A stretch of 32,681 nucleotides of DNA, taken from contig DKVK01000031.1 in assembly GCA_002491165.1 (NCBI GenBank), forward strand, positions 1-32,681. Reading direction: 5' to 3'. The DNA is from Porphyromonadaceae bacterium UBA7180 (GTDB taxonomy: Bacteria; Bacteroidota; Bacteroidia; Bacteroidales; Muribaculaceae). The notes beneath the pieces are model-generated. The model was not told the origin of the DNA, searched no databases, and worked only from the letters and a program-made list of their open reading frames with translations. The position numbers were made by a program, and so were the translations under genes. Positions 24,558 to 32,681 of this stretch are shown here, piece after piece. Numbering within the stretch: position 1 is the first letter of the stretch; each line of letters opens with the position of its first letter.

Positions 24558-25901
24558 ATGAAGAAATTAGTGATACTGGGAGGCGGCGAGAGCGGCTGCG
24601 GCGCCGCCGTGCTGGGCAAAGCCCGCGGCTGGGAAGTGTTCCTCAGCGACTCCGGACGCCTCGCCCCCAAATATAAGGAAATGCTGGAGAGCCGCGGAAT
24701 CCCCTTCGAAGAGGGAGGCCACACACCGGAACGCCTGCTGGACGCCGACACCGTGGTGAAAAGCCCCGGCATCCCCCCCACGGCACCGCTCGTCCGCCGG
24801 TTCGCCGAAAAAGGGACTCCCATCATCTCCGAAATTGAGTTCGCCGGCCGATACACCGACGCCAGGACCGTCTGCATAACAGGTTCCAACGGCAAGACCA
24901 CTACCACCATGCTCATCTACCATATACTGAAGAAAGCCGGCCTCGACGTGGGACTGGCCGGAAACGTGGGCAAGAGCATGGCCCTGCAGGTGGCCGAAGA
25001 CCCGCATGACATATACGTCATAGAGCTTTCCAGCTTCCAGCTCGAAAATATGTACGACTTCAAGGCGCACATAGCCGTAATCATGAACATCACCCCCGAC
25101 CACATGGACCGCTACGACCACAAGATGGAAAACTACGTGGCCGCCAAGTTCCGCATCCTCCGGAACCAGACCAAGGAGGACTACTTCATCTACTGGCAGG
25201 ACGACCCCATAGTCACGGCTCAGATACGCGCCATGCAGATAGAGGCCCTTATGCTCCCCTTCGGCGAGCATAAGCTCGAAGACAACGCCGCATGGGTGGA
25301 CGAGCGCGGAATCATTCACTTCCAGTTGCCCGAAGATGTCTTCGAGATACCACGCGACCGACTCGCCCTCCAGGGACTCCACAACCTCTACAACTCGATG
25401 GCGGCCGGCCTCAGCGCATCCCTCTTCCACGTGCGCAACGATGTGGTGAAGGCCGCGCTCGAAGACTTCGAGGCCGTGGAACACCGCCTTGAGTTCGTGG
25501 CCGAAATAGACGGCGTCCGCTACATCAACGACTCCAAGGCCACCAACGTCAACTCCACATGGTATGCGCTGGAATCGATGGTGAAGCCAACAGTGCTCAT
25601 CCTCGGCGGAAAGGACAAAGGGAACGACTACAACGAGATTCTCCCCTTCGTCAAGGAGAAGGTGAAGGCCATAGTCTGCATGGGTGCCGACAACCGGAAA
25701 TTGCTCGACTTCTTCTCGGGCCAAGTGCCGGCGATAGTGGACACCCACAGCATCGGGGATGCCGTGGCCGCCTGCCGACGTCTGGCCGAGAAGGGGGACA
25801 CCGTGCTGCTCTCGCCCTGCTGCGCCAGCTTCGACCTCTTCAAGAGCTACGAAGACCGCGGAGAGCAGTTCAAGCAGCAAGTACACGCACTCGAAAAATA
25901 A
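24558..25901 (+). CDS. murD: UDP-MurNAc-L-alanine:D-glutamate ligase MurD
   Basis: The protein has 447 residues, the family's usual length. It adds D-glutamate to UDP-MurNAc-L-Ala. It has an N-terminal GGGESGCGAAVL nucleotide-binding motif, VVKSPGIPP, the P-loop GSNGKTTTT (109-117) and NITPDHMDRY. The substrate-interacting ELSSFQLE also lies in the central domain. C-terminal motifs are EHRLEFV, NDSKATN and LLSPCCASFD. The 50-bp gap to mraY is GC-rich with a T-run and carries no evident promoter. Confidence 0.95.
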   Translation: MKKLVILGGGESGCGAAVLGKARGWEVFLSDSGRLAPKYKEMLESRGIPFEEGGHTPERLLDADTVVKSPGIPPTAPLVRRFAEKGTPIISEIEFAGRYTDARTVCITGSNGKTTTTMLIYHILKKAGLDVGLAGNVGKSMALQVAEDPHDIYVIELSSFQLENMYDFKAHIAVIMNITPDHMDRYDHKMENYVAAKFRILRNQTKEDYFIYWQDDPIVTAQIRAMQIEALMLPFGEHKLEDNAAWVDERGIIHFQLPEDVFEIPRDRLALQGLHNLYNSMAAGLSASLFHVRNDVVKAALEDFEAVEHRLEFVAEIDGVRYINDSKATNVNSTWYALESMVKPTVLILGGKDKGNDYNEILPFVKEKVKAIVCMGADNRKLLDFFSGQVPAIVDTHSIGDAVAACRRLAEKGDTVLLSPCCASFDLFKSYEDRGEQFKQQVHALEK

Positions 25902-25910
25902 ACCGTCATT

Positions 25911-25949
25911 CCGGCCGTTAGAAATAAGTGACCTTTTTTTGACGGCCGG
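25911..25949. repeat. Inverted repeat in the murD-ftsW gap
   Basis: CCGGCCGT (25911-25918) and ACGGCCGG (25942-25949) are perfect complements around a 23-base loop that contains CTTTTTTT. The arms lie 10 bp after the murD stop codon, in the largest intergenic gap of the cluster (105 bp). It may act as a processing, pausing or partial termination site. Confidence 0.5.
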
Positions 25950-26006
25950 GAAGACGGCAGCTCCCGATTATTCACCGAATCAAATCTCCAACCTCAAACC
26001 TCATAA

Positions 26007-27344
26007 ATGGACAACGTAACGACAGCGGAAAAAATACGGATAAAAGAGACAGTAGACGGGGAGCCTGTGGCCACTACGGCCGACGGCTCCGGAAAGGCGC
26101 CCGGGAAGAAACGGCAGGCGTCCGGGCCCGGTGTCTCCAAACCCGACAAATACATCTGGGGCGTGTACATCGTGCTGATGATAGTGTCGTGCATCGAGGT
26201 CTTCAGCGCCTCCGCCACGCGCGTCACCTCCGAGAACATCTACAAGCCCCTCATCGAGCAGGCCATCTTCCTGCTCGGCGGCCTCGCCATTGTCATCGGC
26301 CTGCAGAAGCTACACTACAAGTGGTTCAAGAAATACGCCACGCCCGTGATGGTGCTGACGCTCGGAATGCTCATCTACACCACCGTCGCCGGCACCAGCA
26401 TCAACGGCGCCAACCGGTGGATTCACATCTACGGCCCCATCAACATACAGCCGCCGGAACTCATGAAGCTCGCCATGGTGCTCTTCCTGGCAAAAGTGTT
26501 GGGCACCAACCAGAAACCGGGCGGCGTCAACAACCGCGGCATCATCATCTCCACCGTAATGGTGCTGGTGGTTTCCGGGCTGCTGTGGATCAACGGCCTC
26601 ACCAACGCGCTTATGCTTATGTTCGTCTCCATAGCCATGATGCTCATCGGCGGCATCGAATGGAAGAAATTCGGAATAGTGGTAGCCGTCTTCGCCATGA
26701 TAGCGGGAGTAGTTTTCGTGCACAAGTACAGCAAAGATTCCGACACCACCGGCACACGCGTAGAAGTACACGAAAACCGCATGGCCAATTACCTGAAAGG
26801 CGTGTCGCCGGGCGACACCATCAACGACGAGAACCGCCAGACCATGTACTCGCGCTTTGCGCTGGCACACGGCAACGTCATAGGCAACGGCCCCGGCAAC
26901 TCGCGCGAAAGCGTGCGCCTGCCGCTCGCCAACTCCGACTATATCTACTCCATCATAGTGGAGGACACCGGCTTTGTGGGCGGCGTGATATTGCTGCTCC
27001 TATACCTGTGCCTGGTGGCGCGGGCCGGAAGGGTGGCCTCCAAGTGCCGCCGCGCATTCCCTGCAATCCTCATCATGGGGTGCGCGGTGATGATAGTGCT
27101 CCAGGCGCTGGTACACATGGTCATTGTGGTGGGCATCGGCCCGGTCTCCGGCCAGCCTTTGCCCCTCATCTCAAAGGGTGGAACCTCAATACTCACCATG
27201 TCGATGGCCATCGGCATGATGCTCAGCGTCAGCCGGTTCGCCGTAACCAACAACAACAAGAAGGACATAAAGGCAGAGCTCAACACACTGCCTGAAGACC
27301 TGCAGGCAGACAACCCCGCCATGCTGCCGCAGAAACAAAACTGA
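26007..27344 (+). CDS. ftsW: SEDS peptidoglycan glycosyltransferase FtsW
   Basis: The protein has 445 residues. It polymerises septal glycan strands from lipid II and partners with FtsI. It has about ten spans after a polar N-terminal extension (1-50) that lacks homology motifs and looks disordered. SEDS landmarks are NGANRWI, PPELMKLA, a large periplasmic loop (about 240-310) and LANSDYIY with D311 at the expected catalytic Asp position. They continue with EDTGFVGG and GIGPVSGQPLPLISKGGTSIL near the C-terminus. The long N-terminal extension is the only oddity. It ends 6 bp before murG. Confidence 0.93.
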   Translation: MDNVTTAEKIRIKETVDGEPVATTADGSGKAPGKKRQASGPGVSKPDKYIWGVYIVLMIVSCIEVFSASATRVTSENIYKPLIEQAIFLLGGLAIVIGLQKLHYKWFKKYATPVMVLTLGMLIYTTVAGTSINGANRWIHIYGPINIQPPELMKLAMVLFLAKVLGTNQKPGGVNNRGIIISTVMVLVVSGLLWINGLTNALMLMFVSIAMMLIGGIEWKKFGIVVAVFAMIAGVVFVHKYSKDSDTTGTRVEVHENRMANYLKGVSPGDTINDENRQTMYSRFALAHGNVIGNGPGNSRESVRLPLANSDYIYSIIVEDTGFVGGVILLLLYLCLVARAGRVASKCRRAFPAILIMGCAVMIVLQALVHMVIVVGIGPVSGQPLPLISKGGTSILTMSMAIGMMLSVSRFAVTNNNKKDIKAELNTLPEDLQADNPAMLPQKQN

Positions 27345-27349
27345 AGGAC

Positions 27350-28459
27350 ATGAAAAAAGACGACAAACAACTCCGAGTGATAGTATCGGGCGGCGGCACG
27401 GGAGGGCACATCTTCCCCGCCGTCTCCATTGCCAACGCGCTTAAAGCCCGCACGGGCGCCGAAATCCTCTTCGTGGGGGCGGAAGACCGCATGGAGATGG
27501 AACGCGTCCCCGCCGCCGGCTACAAGATTGTAGGCCTCCCCGTGGCAGGCTTCAACCGCAAGAACCTCTTCAAGAACTTCGCGGTGTTGCTGAAACTGGC
27601 CAAGAGCGTCCGCATGGCCAAGAAGGTAGTGCGCGACTTCAAGCCGGACATAGCCATCGGCGTGGGGGGCTATGCCTCCGGCCCCACGCTCAAGAGCGCG
27701 CAGAAACTCGGCGTCCCCACACTGCTCCAGGAACAGAACTCCTACGCCGGGGTCACCAACAAGATGCTGGCCAAGGGGGCAGACTGCATCTGCGTGGCCT
27801 ACGAGGGGATGGACCGCTTCTTCCCCGCCGACAAGATAGTGCTCACCGGCAACCCCGTACGCAAGGACCTGCTCAGCAAGCATCTCAGCCCGGTAGAGGC
27901 ACGCCGCGCCTTCGGCCTCAACGGCGAAAAGTCCACCCTGCTCGTCGTGGGAGGAAGCCTCGGCGCCCGCACCCTCAACGAAGCCATGGAGAAGGACGTG
28001 CAGCGCCTGGCCGACGCCGGGCTCCAAGTAATCTGGCAGACCGGAAAATACTTCGGCGACCGCGGCGAGAAAGCCGCAGCCGGACGAAAGGGGATAGTCG
28101 TCACCAACTTCATCTCCGACATGGCCTCGGCCTACGCCGCCGCCGACCTCGTGGTGTCGCGCGCCGGTGCCGGTTCCATCTCCGAGCTCCAGCTCCTGGG
28201 CAAAGCCGCCATCCTGGTCCCCTCCCCCAACGTGGCCGAAGACCACCAGACCAAGAACGCCCGGGCACTCTCCGACCGTGGCGCCGCAATACTGGTGACC
28301 GATGCCGAAGCCCGCGATAAACTAGCCGACACAGCCCTCGAGACCCTTGCAGACGAGAAGAAACTCTCCTCCATGCGCTCCGGAATTGCAAAAATGGCCC
28401 TCCGAGACGCCGACGAGAAAATCGTGGACCATATCCTCGAAATTATCAACAAGAAGTGA
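27350..28459 (+). CDS. murG: Lipid II-forming GlcNAc transferase MurG
   Basis: The protein has 369 residues. It adds GlcNAc to lipid I on the inner face of the membrane. It has a GT-B fold with SGGGTGGHIFPA (13-24) in the N-terminal domain and GVGGYASGP near 106. GGSLGARTLNEA and RAGAGSISE lie in the C-terminal domain, followed by EDHQTKNA, which contacts UDP-GlcNAc. All motifs are intact. It follows ftsW after 6 bp and precedes murC by 30 bp. Confidence 0.95.
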   Translation: MKKDDKQLRVIVSGGGTGGHIFPAVSIANALKARTGAEILFVGAEDRMEMERVPAAGYKIVGLPVAGFNRKNLFKNFAVLLKLAKSVRMAKKVVRDFKPDIAIGVGGYASGPTLKSAQKLGVPTLLQEQNSYAGVTNKMLAKGADCICVAYEGMDRFFPADKIVLTGNPVRKDLLSKHLSPVEARRAFGLNGEKSTLLVVGGSLGARTLNEAMEKDVQRLADAGLQVIWQTGKYFGDRGEKAAAGRKGIVVTNFISDMASAYAAADLVVSRAGAGSISELQLLGKAAILVPSPNVAEDHQTKNARALSDRGAAILVTDAEARDKLADTALETLADEKKLSSMRSGIAKMALRDADEKIVDHILEIINKK

Positions 28460-28489
28460 TCAAACTAAACCGGAAATCTTGATACCGCT

Positions 28490-29896
28490 ATGTTCAGCGA
28501 CCCCAAATCACTCTACTTCGTAGGCGCCGGCGGCATAGGCATGGCCAACCTGGTGCGCTACTTCCTGGCGCGCGGCGCCCGCGTGGCCGGTTATGACCTA
28601 ACTCCTTCCGACCTCACACGCGCCCTCGAAAAAGAAGGCGCACGGATAACATATGCCGACGACGCGGCCACCATCCCCGAGGAGTTCCGCAACCAGACGG
28701 AGACGCTCGTCGTATACACTCCCGCGGTGCCCGCCGACAACCATATCCTCACCTATTTCCGCAACGGCGGTTTCGAGGTGGTGAAGCGTGCCGCACTTTT
28801 GGGACGCATCACCCGCCACTCGCAGTCCATCTGCGTGGCCGGCTCTCACGGCAAGACCACCGTCTCAACCATGATAGCGCATATCCTGGAAGGCTCGGAG
28901 GTGAAGTGCAACGCCTTCCTGGGAGGAATAGCCCGCAACTACAACTCCAACCTTCTGCTCAACCTCCGCTCCCCGTGGTCGGTGATAGAGGCCGACGAGT
29001 ATGACCGCTCGTTCCACCAACTGCTGCCGCGCATCGCCGTGGTGACATCCACCGACCCGGACCACCTGGACATCTATGGCGACGAGGAGGGGTATCTGGA
29101 AGGGTTCGCACACTTCACGTCGCTCATACAGCCGGGCGGCTGCCTCATAGCCCACACGGGCCTGAAGCTGCGTCCGCGCCTGGCCGAGGGAGTCAGACTC
29201 ATCACCTATTCCGGGCCGGAAGCGGAAGGGGAGTGGCACGCCGAAAACGTGCGCTACGACGACGGCCACCTCTTCTTCGACATCGTTCATCCCGAGGGAC
29301 GCATCGCCGATGTGGAACTGGGTGTCCCCATTGAAATCAACATCACCAATGCCGTGGCGGCGGCATGCGCCTCACGCATTGCCGGCGCCAACGACGACGA
29401 CATACGGCTGGGCCTGAAGACCTTCCTCGGCGCCAAACGCCGCTTCGAGATATGGGAACTCCCGGACCAGAACCCGCGCGGCGTGGCCCTCATCGACGAC
29501 TACGCCCATTCACCCCACGAGGTGGAGGCCTCCATCCGCTCGGTGAAGAAGCTCTTCCCGGGACGCGAACTCACCGTCGTTTTCCAGCCGCACCTCTATA
29601 CCCGTACGCGCGATTTCGCCCCGGAGTTTGCCGAAGCGCTCTCCGCCGCAGACCGCGTGGTGCTGCTCCAAATCTACCCGGCACGCGAAAAACCCATCGA
29701 GGGAGTGACCTCGAAAATCATCTACGACCGCCTGAAATGTAAAAAAAGGGTGTTAATAGAGCGTGAAGATTTGGTAAATTACATAAAAAATAGTAACTTT
29801 GAAATCTTAATGACCTTAGGGGCGGCGAACCTCGATGTGCTGCTGCCCGAAATACACGCCGCGCTCACCGGGTGCGACAGTGAGAAATGTGACTGA
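28490..29896 (+). CDS. murC: UDP-N-acetylmuramate:L-alanine ligase MurC
   Basis: The protein has 468 residues. It attaches L-Ala to UDP-MurNAc, the first step of stem-peptide assembly. It has FVGAGGIGM (10-18), AGSHGKTT (117-124), DEYDRSF, STDPDHLDIY, and a C-terminal DDYAHSPHEV and FQPHLYTRT. Near the 3' end, codons about 418-445 (29741-29820) switch to AT-rich choices such as AAA, TTA, ATA, AAT and the rare AGG. This pocket contains an exact promoter match and precedes ftsQ. Only 5 bp separate murC from ftsQ. Confidence 0.95.
   Translation: MFSDPKSLYFVGAGGIGMANLVRYFLARGARVAGYDLTPSDLTRALEKEGARITYADDAATIPEEFRNQTETLVVYTPAVPADNHILTYFRNGGFEVVKRAALLGRITRHSQSICVAGSHGKTTVSTMIAHILEGSEVKCNAFLGGIARNYNSNLLLNLRSPWSVIEADEYDRSFHQLLPRIAVVTSTDPDHLDIYGDEEGYLEGFAHFTSLIQPGGCLIAHTGLKLRPRLAEGVRLITYSGPEAEGEWHAENVRYDDGHLFFDIVHPEGRIADVELGVPIEINITNAVAAACASRIAGANDDDIRLGLKTFLGAKRRFEIWELPDQNPRGVALIDDYAHSPHEVEASIRSVKKLFPGRELTVVFQPHLYTRTRDFAPEFAEALSAADRVVLLQIYPAREKPIEGVTSKIIYDRLKCKKRVLIEREDLVNYIKNSNFEILMTLGAANLDVLLPEIHAALTGCDSEKCD
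29770..29801 (+). promoter_or_regulatory. Internal promoter inside murC, reading into ftsQ-ftsA-ftsZ
   Basis: TTTG (29770-29773), 20 bases, then TAACTTTG (29794-29801) is an exact match to the Bacteroidetes promoter and sits inside the murC reading frame. It lies in a short AT-rich pocket within GC-rich DNA. Initiation near 29805 would leave a leader of about 97 nt before ftsQ. Confidence 0.7.
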
Positions 29897-29901
29897 CCAA
29901 G

Positions 29902-30900
29902 ATGCGCAACAAGATATTTAAGTGGGTGATACTCATAGCGTTATTGGCCTACCTCGCCGTCATGGCGGTGTGGGCTAACCGCCGTGTCGCCGACTCACGT
30001 TGCACCGGTATAGAGGTCTCCATAGAGGGGCAGCGTTTCCTCGGCGACTCAATTACGCGCGTGGGCATCATCTCCGAACTGGCACGCTTCGACAAAAACA
30101 TCATGAACAAGCGGCTCGACGAAATCAACACGCGCAGCATAGAGAATTTCCTGGGACGTTTCTCCAACTTCGAGAGCGTGCAGTGTGCCATCACCTCCAC
30201 GGGGCGGCTGCGCATCAGCGTAGTTCCCATGGTGCCGGAGTTGCGCGTCTTCGACGGCGGTTCCAGCTACTACATCAACAAAGACGGCAAGCGCATAGAG
30301 GCCAACGCCAAGTTCTTCACCGATGTCCCCATCGTGGCGGGACACTTCACCGAGAAGTTCCCCGCCTCGCGCCTCGTGCCGCTGGTCCATTACATACAGA
30401 ACGACCCGACGCTGCGTTCCCTGGTGATGATGATAAAGGTGGATTCCCCCCATGACATCATACTCATCCCGCGTATCACGGGGCATGTCATCAACATCGG
30501 TGACACCGAGAACCTTCCCCGCAAGTTCAGCAACCTGCTGCTGGCCTACCGCGGAATCATGCCCTATAAAGGCTGGCAGACCTACGATACCATCTCGGTG
30601 AAGTTCCTGAGCCGAATCGTGGCCACGCGCCGCGACAAGACCATCCTCAGCCATACACCGGAGTTCGAGGAGAGCATCGACTTCGACGAAGACGCCAATT
30701 CGGCCTACGGAGGCGAGAACTCCACCCCCGAAAGCGGAGTGGCAAAACAGAGCCGCGGCGACATCCCGCGCAACTTCCGACGAGCCGACGAGCCCGGAAG
30801 CAAGCCCGAAGCCAAACCCGACGAAAAGAAACCGGAAGCCCCGAAAGAGCAACCCCGAAAGGAGGAACCGAAGAAAAAAGAAACCAAACAGGCCACCTGA
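29902..30900 (+). CDS. ftsQ: Cell-division protein FtsQ/DivIB
   Basis: The protein has 332 residues and bitopic topology: short basic N-terminus, one span (about 8-25), then periplasmic. A POTRA-like segment follows (about 38-110; VSIEGQRFLGDSITRVGIISEL onward), then a beta domain. The last 60 or so residues are Pro/Lys/Glu-rich and probably disordered, which is beyond the E. coli FtsQ size. It links FtsL/FtsB to the septal synthases. Recognition rests on weak sequence similarity plus perfect position between murC and ftsA. Confidence 0.85.
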   Translation: MRNKIFKWVILIALLAYLAVMAVWANRRVADSRCTGIEVSIEGQRFLGDSITRVGIISELARFDKNIMNKRLDEINTRSIENFLGRFSNFESVQCAITSTGRLRISVVPMVPELRVFDGGSSYYINKDGKRIEANAKFFTDVPIVAGHFTEKFPASRLVPLVHYIQNDPTLRSLVMMIKVDSPHDIILIPRITGHVINIGDTENLPRKFSNLLLAYRGIMPYKGWQTYDTISVKFLSRIVATRRDKTILSHTPEFEESIDFDEDANSAYGGENSTPESGVAKQSRGDIPRNFRRADEPGSKPEAKPDEKKPEAPKEQPRKEEPKKKETKQAT

Positions 30901-30937
30901 CCACCGGGTGCCCGTCCCCATAACATAAGACAAAATT

Positions 30938-32281
30938 ATGACAAACCCACGATATGTAGCCGCCATAGAGGTCAGCAGCTCCAAAGTGATAGGAGCCGTC
31001 GGCAAGATATTCCCCGACGGCAAGCTCAACGTCATCGCCACCGCCGAGGAGAAGTGTGTGGAATGCGTGCGCTTCGGCATAGTGCAGAACGTAGAAGAGA
31101 CCGCCACGCGCATCGCGCGCATCATCAGCCAGTTGGAACGCAACCACGAGGTGGAGCCGCGCCGGATTACCGGCGTATTCATAGGCCTTTCCGGACGCTC
31201 CATGCGCTCCATCTCGGCCGAAGTCTCCCTCACGCTCCCCGAGGAAACAGTCATTGACGCACGCATCGTGGAGGAACTCCGCGACAAGGCCGTCAGCAAA
31301 GCCATAGACTCCTCGCTGGAGGTCATCGACGCCGTGCCCCGTTCCTACACCATAGGAAAGAACGTCACCAAAGAGCCGACCGGCAACGTGGGAAGCTCCA
31401 TCAAGGCAACATACGACCTCATAGCCTGCCGGCCGCAGCTGAAGCGCAACCTCGGCCGCACAGGCCTCACCGACCGCTTCGGAATACACATCAAGGGCTA
31501 CATAGTGACCGCCCTGGCCACAGGTGCCCTCATCCCCAACGACTCGGAGAAACGGCTCGGCTGCATGCTCGTGGATATGGGGGCCGAAACAACAACGGTA
31601 ACCATCTACAAGGACGGCAACCTGCAATACTTCGCCACCCTCCCGCTGGGCTCGCGCAACATCACGCGAGACATCACCTCGCTCAACCTCCTGGAAGAGA
31701 GTGCCGAAGACATCAAGATACAGAGTGGCAACGCCATTGCCGGCAACTCGAACGCTGCCCTCAACATCCACGGCGTGGACCTGCAGGAAATCTCCAACAT
31801 CATCGTTGCACGCGCCGAAGAGATAGTGGTCAACATCATGGAGCAGGTCGCCTACGCCGGCTTCAAGGACAGCGACCTCCCCGGCGGCATAATCCTGATA
31901 GGCGGCGGCGCCCAGCTCAACAACATGGCCGAACTCATGCGCCGCACATGCAAACTCCCCGTGCATCCCGGCCAGCTCCCCTCCAACTACATCTCCTTCA
32001 GCGGCAAGACACCGTCGCCCGAAGCCTATGAGGTGATCTCGGTGCTCTACGCCGGCGCCACGCACTCCGACGCCGAGTGCCTCTCCATGCCGCGCGCCGA
32101 GATGGTACCACCTACCGGTACAATCCCCGACAACCCCGGGGAGGAGCCACAGACACCCGGGGAGAAGGGGAAGGAGAAGAAACCCAAACAACCCTCCAAA
32201 CTCTCCATCTTCATGAAGCGGCTCTCCAAAGCCCTCACCCCCGAACCGGAAGACGAGGAAAGCTCCGACCTCATGGAATAA
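30938..32281 (+). CDS. ftsA: Cell-division protein FtsA
   Basis: The protein has 447 residues and an actin-like ATPase fold. It tethers FtsZ to the membrane. It has an N-terminal phosphate-binding AAIEVSSSKV, the SHS2/1C domain (about 85-165), LVDMGAETTTVTIY as the second phosphate loop, and ILIGGGAQLNNM as the adenosine motif. After a Pro/Gly/Lys-rich linker (about 385-420), the amphipathic membrane-targeting helix LSIFMKRLSKAL lies near the C-terminus, followed by an acidic tail, which makes the targeting helix not quite terminal. The gap to ftsZ is 23 bp. Confidence 0.95.
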   Translation: MTNPRYVAAIEVSSSKVIGAVGKIFPDGKLNVIATAEEKCVECVRFGIVQNVEETATRIARIISQLERNHEVEPRRITGVFIGLSGRSMRSISAEVSLTLPEETVIDARIVEELRDKAVSKAIDSSLEVIDAVPRSYTIGKNVTKEPTGNVGSSIKATYDLIACRPQLKRNLGRTGLTDRFGIHIKGYIVTALATGALIPNDSEKRLGCMLVDMGAETTTVTIYKDGNLQYFATLPLGSRNITRDITSLNLLEESAEDIKIQSGNAIAGNSNAALNIHGVDLQEISNIIVARAEEIVVNIMEQVAYAGFKDSDLPGGIILIGGGAQLNNMAELMRRTCKLPVHPGQLPSNYISFSGKTPSPEAYEVISVLYAGATHSDAECLSMPRAEMVPPTGTIPDNPGEEPQTPGEKGKEKKPKQPSKLSIFMKRLSKALTPEPEDEESSDLME

Positions 32282-32304
32282 CACTCTCTCAAAAACTTTA
32301 AGAA

Positions 32305-32681
32305 ATGGCAGAAGACTACAACATACAAGAGGATATTCAGGACGCCTCCGACTTCAATCCTACCGACGACGAGCGCTTCGCGGAGCGTTCTATCATCAAG
32401 GTCATAGGCGTGGGCGGCGGCGGCGGCAACGCCGTAAACTACATGTTCAAGCAGGAAATCCCGCTCATCAACTATGTGGTGTGCAACACCGACAAACAGC
32501 ACCTCAAGGAGATGTCGGTACCGGAACGCGTCATCCTGGGATACGAGGTGACCCACGGCCGGGGCGCCGGCAACAACCCCGAGGTGGGTCGCAAGTGCGC
32601 CGAAGCCTCGGTGGACGAGATACGCGCCCTCTTCGACGAAGACACCGAAATGGTGTTCATCACAGCCGGAATGGGCGGCGG
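32305..32681 (+). CDS. ftsZ: Cell-division GTPase FtsZ (5' part, cut by the window end)
   Basis: 125 codons are visible and the frame is open to the window edge. FtsZ polymerises into the Z-ring. It starts with an acidic N-terminal segment, then IKVIGVGGGGGNAVN (31-45), CNTDKQHL (60-67) in place of the usual NTDAQAL, GRGAGNNPEVG, and TAGMGG (120-125) at the beginning of the GTP tubulin signature, which is cut off. Start at 32305 follows AAGAA and is the only ATG close to ftsA. Confidence 0.95.
   Translation, partial: MAEDYNIQEDIQDASDFNPTDDERFAERSIIKVIGVGGGGGNAVNYMFKQEIPLINYVVCNTDKQHLKEMSVPERVILGYEVTHGRGAGNNPEVGRKCAEASVDEIRALFDEDTEMVFITAGMGG

Noticed and set aside
1..32681. Mobile elements or CRISPR arrays
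   Set aside because: No transposase, integrase, insertion-sequence ends or spaced identical repeats were seen. The only repeats are the short-period arrays described.

Overview
The window looks like Bacteroidales chromosome with a fairly high GC content. Muribaculaceae is my best guess for the family, with a relative such as Rikenellaceae or Barnesiella also possible; this rests on overall character, not a search. The support is: repeated Bacteroidetes-type promoters (TTTG, about 20 bp, TAnnTTTG) in place of -35/-10 boxes; almost no Shine-Dalgarno sequences; lipoproteins with Asp-rich stretches after the lipid cysteine; a fimbrillin-like surface lipoprotein; and a division and cell-wall (dcw) cluster in the order typical of the phylum (rsmH, ftsL-like, ftsI, murE, mraY, murD, ftsW, murG, murC, ftsQ, ftsA, ftsZ, with no ddl or murF).

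Layout. Positions 2-74 hold a tRNA-Lys(CUU) on the minus strand with its own promoter. At 483-2165 is an OmpA-like/TPR lipoprotein closed by a strong terminator. From 2382 to about 11770 runs a surface polysaccharide cluster on the plus strand: a large six-SLBB outer-membrane exporter, a Wzz-like chain-length protein, a polymerase-like membrane protein, a GT92-type glycosyltransferase and four GT2 glycosyltransferases. The last two GT2 genes are tandem paralogues, and the second has its own promoter. A Wzx-type flippase (13416-11902, minus strand) converges on them. No initiating phosphoglycosyltransferase, Wzc kinase, UpxY antiterminator or sugar-nucleotide gene is present, so the pathway must be completed elsewhere.

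The flippase promoter is back to back with that of a U32-family (TrhP/RlhA-like) gene at 13497-14738. Both promoters sit so close to their ATGs that the mRNAs should be nearly leaderless. Next come two surface lipoprotein genes: a small one at 15082 with a long, probably structured leader, and a 650-residue fimbrillin-like protein with a beta-helix C-terminus at 15865. A terminator follows.

From 18256 to the window end lies the dcw cluster, which makes and flips lipid II and assembles the divisome. mraZ, usually first, is not in its place. An exact promoter match inside the 3' end of murC lies about 100 bp ahead of ftsQ, and may give ftsQ-ftsA-ftsZ independent expression. Gaps between genes carry degenerate 9-bp tandem repeats at three separate sites.

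Nothing here is a clear new defence or mobile system. The most interesting items are the internal murC promoter, the divergent near-leaderless promoter pair, the 9-bp repeat family and the two-lipoprotein locus.
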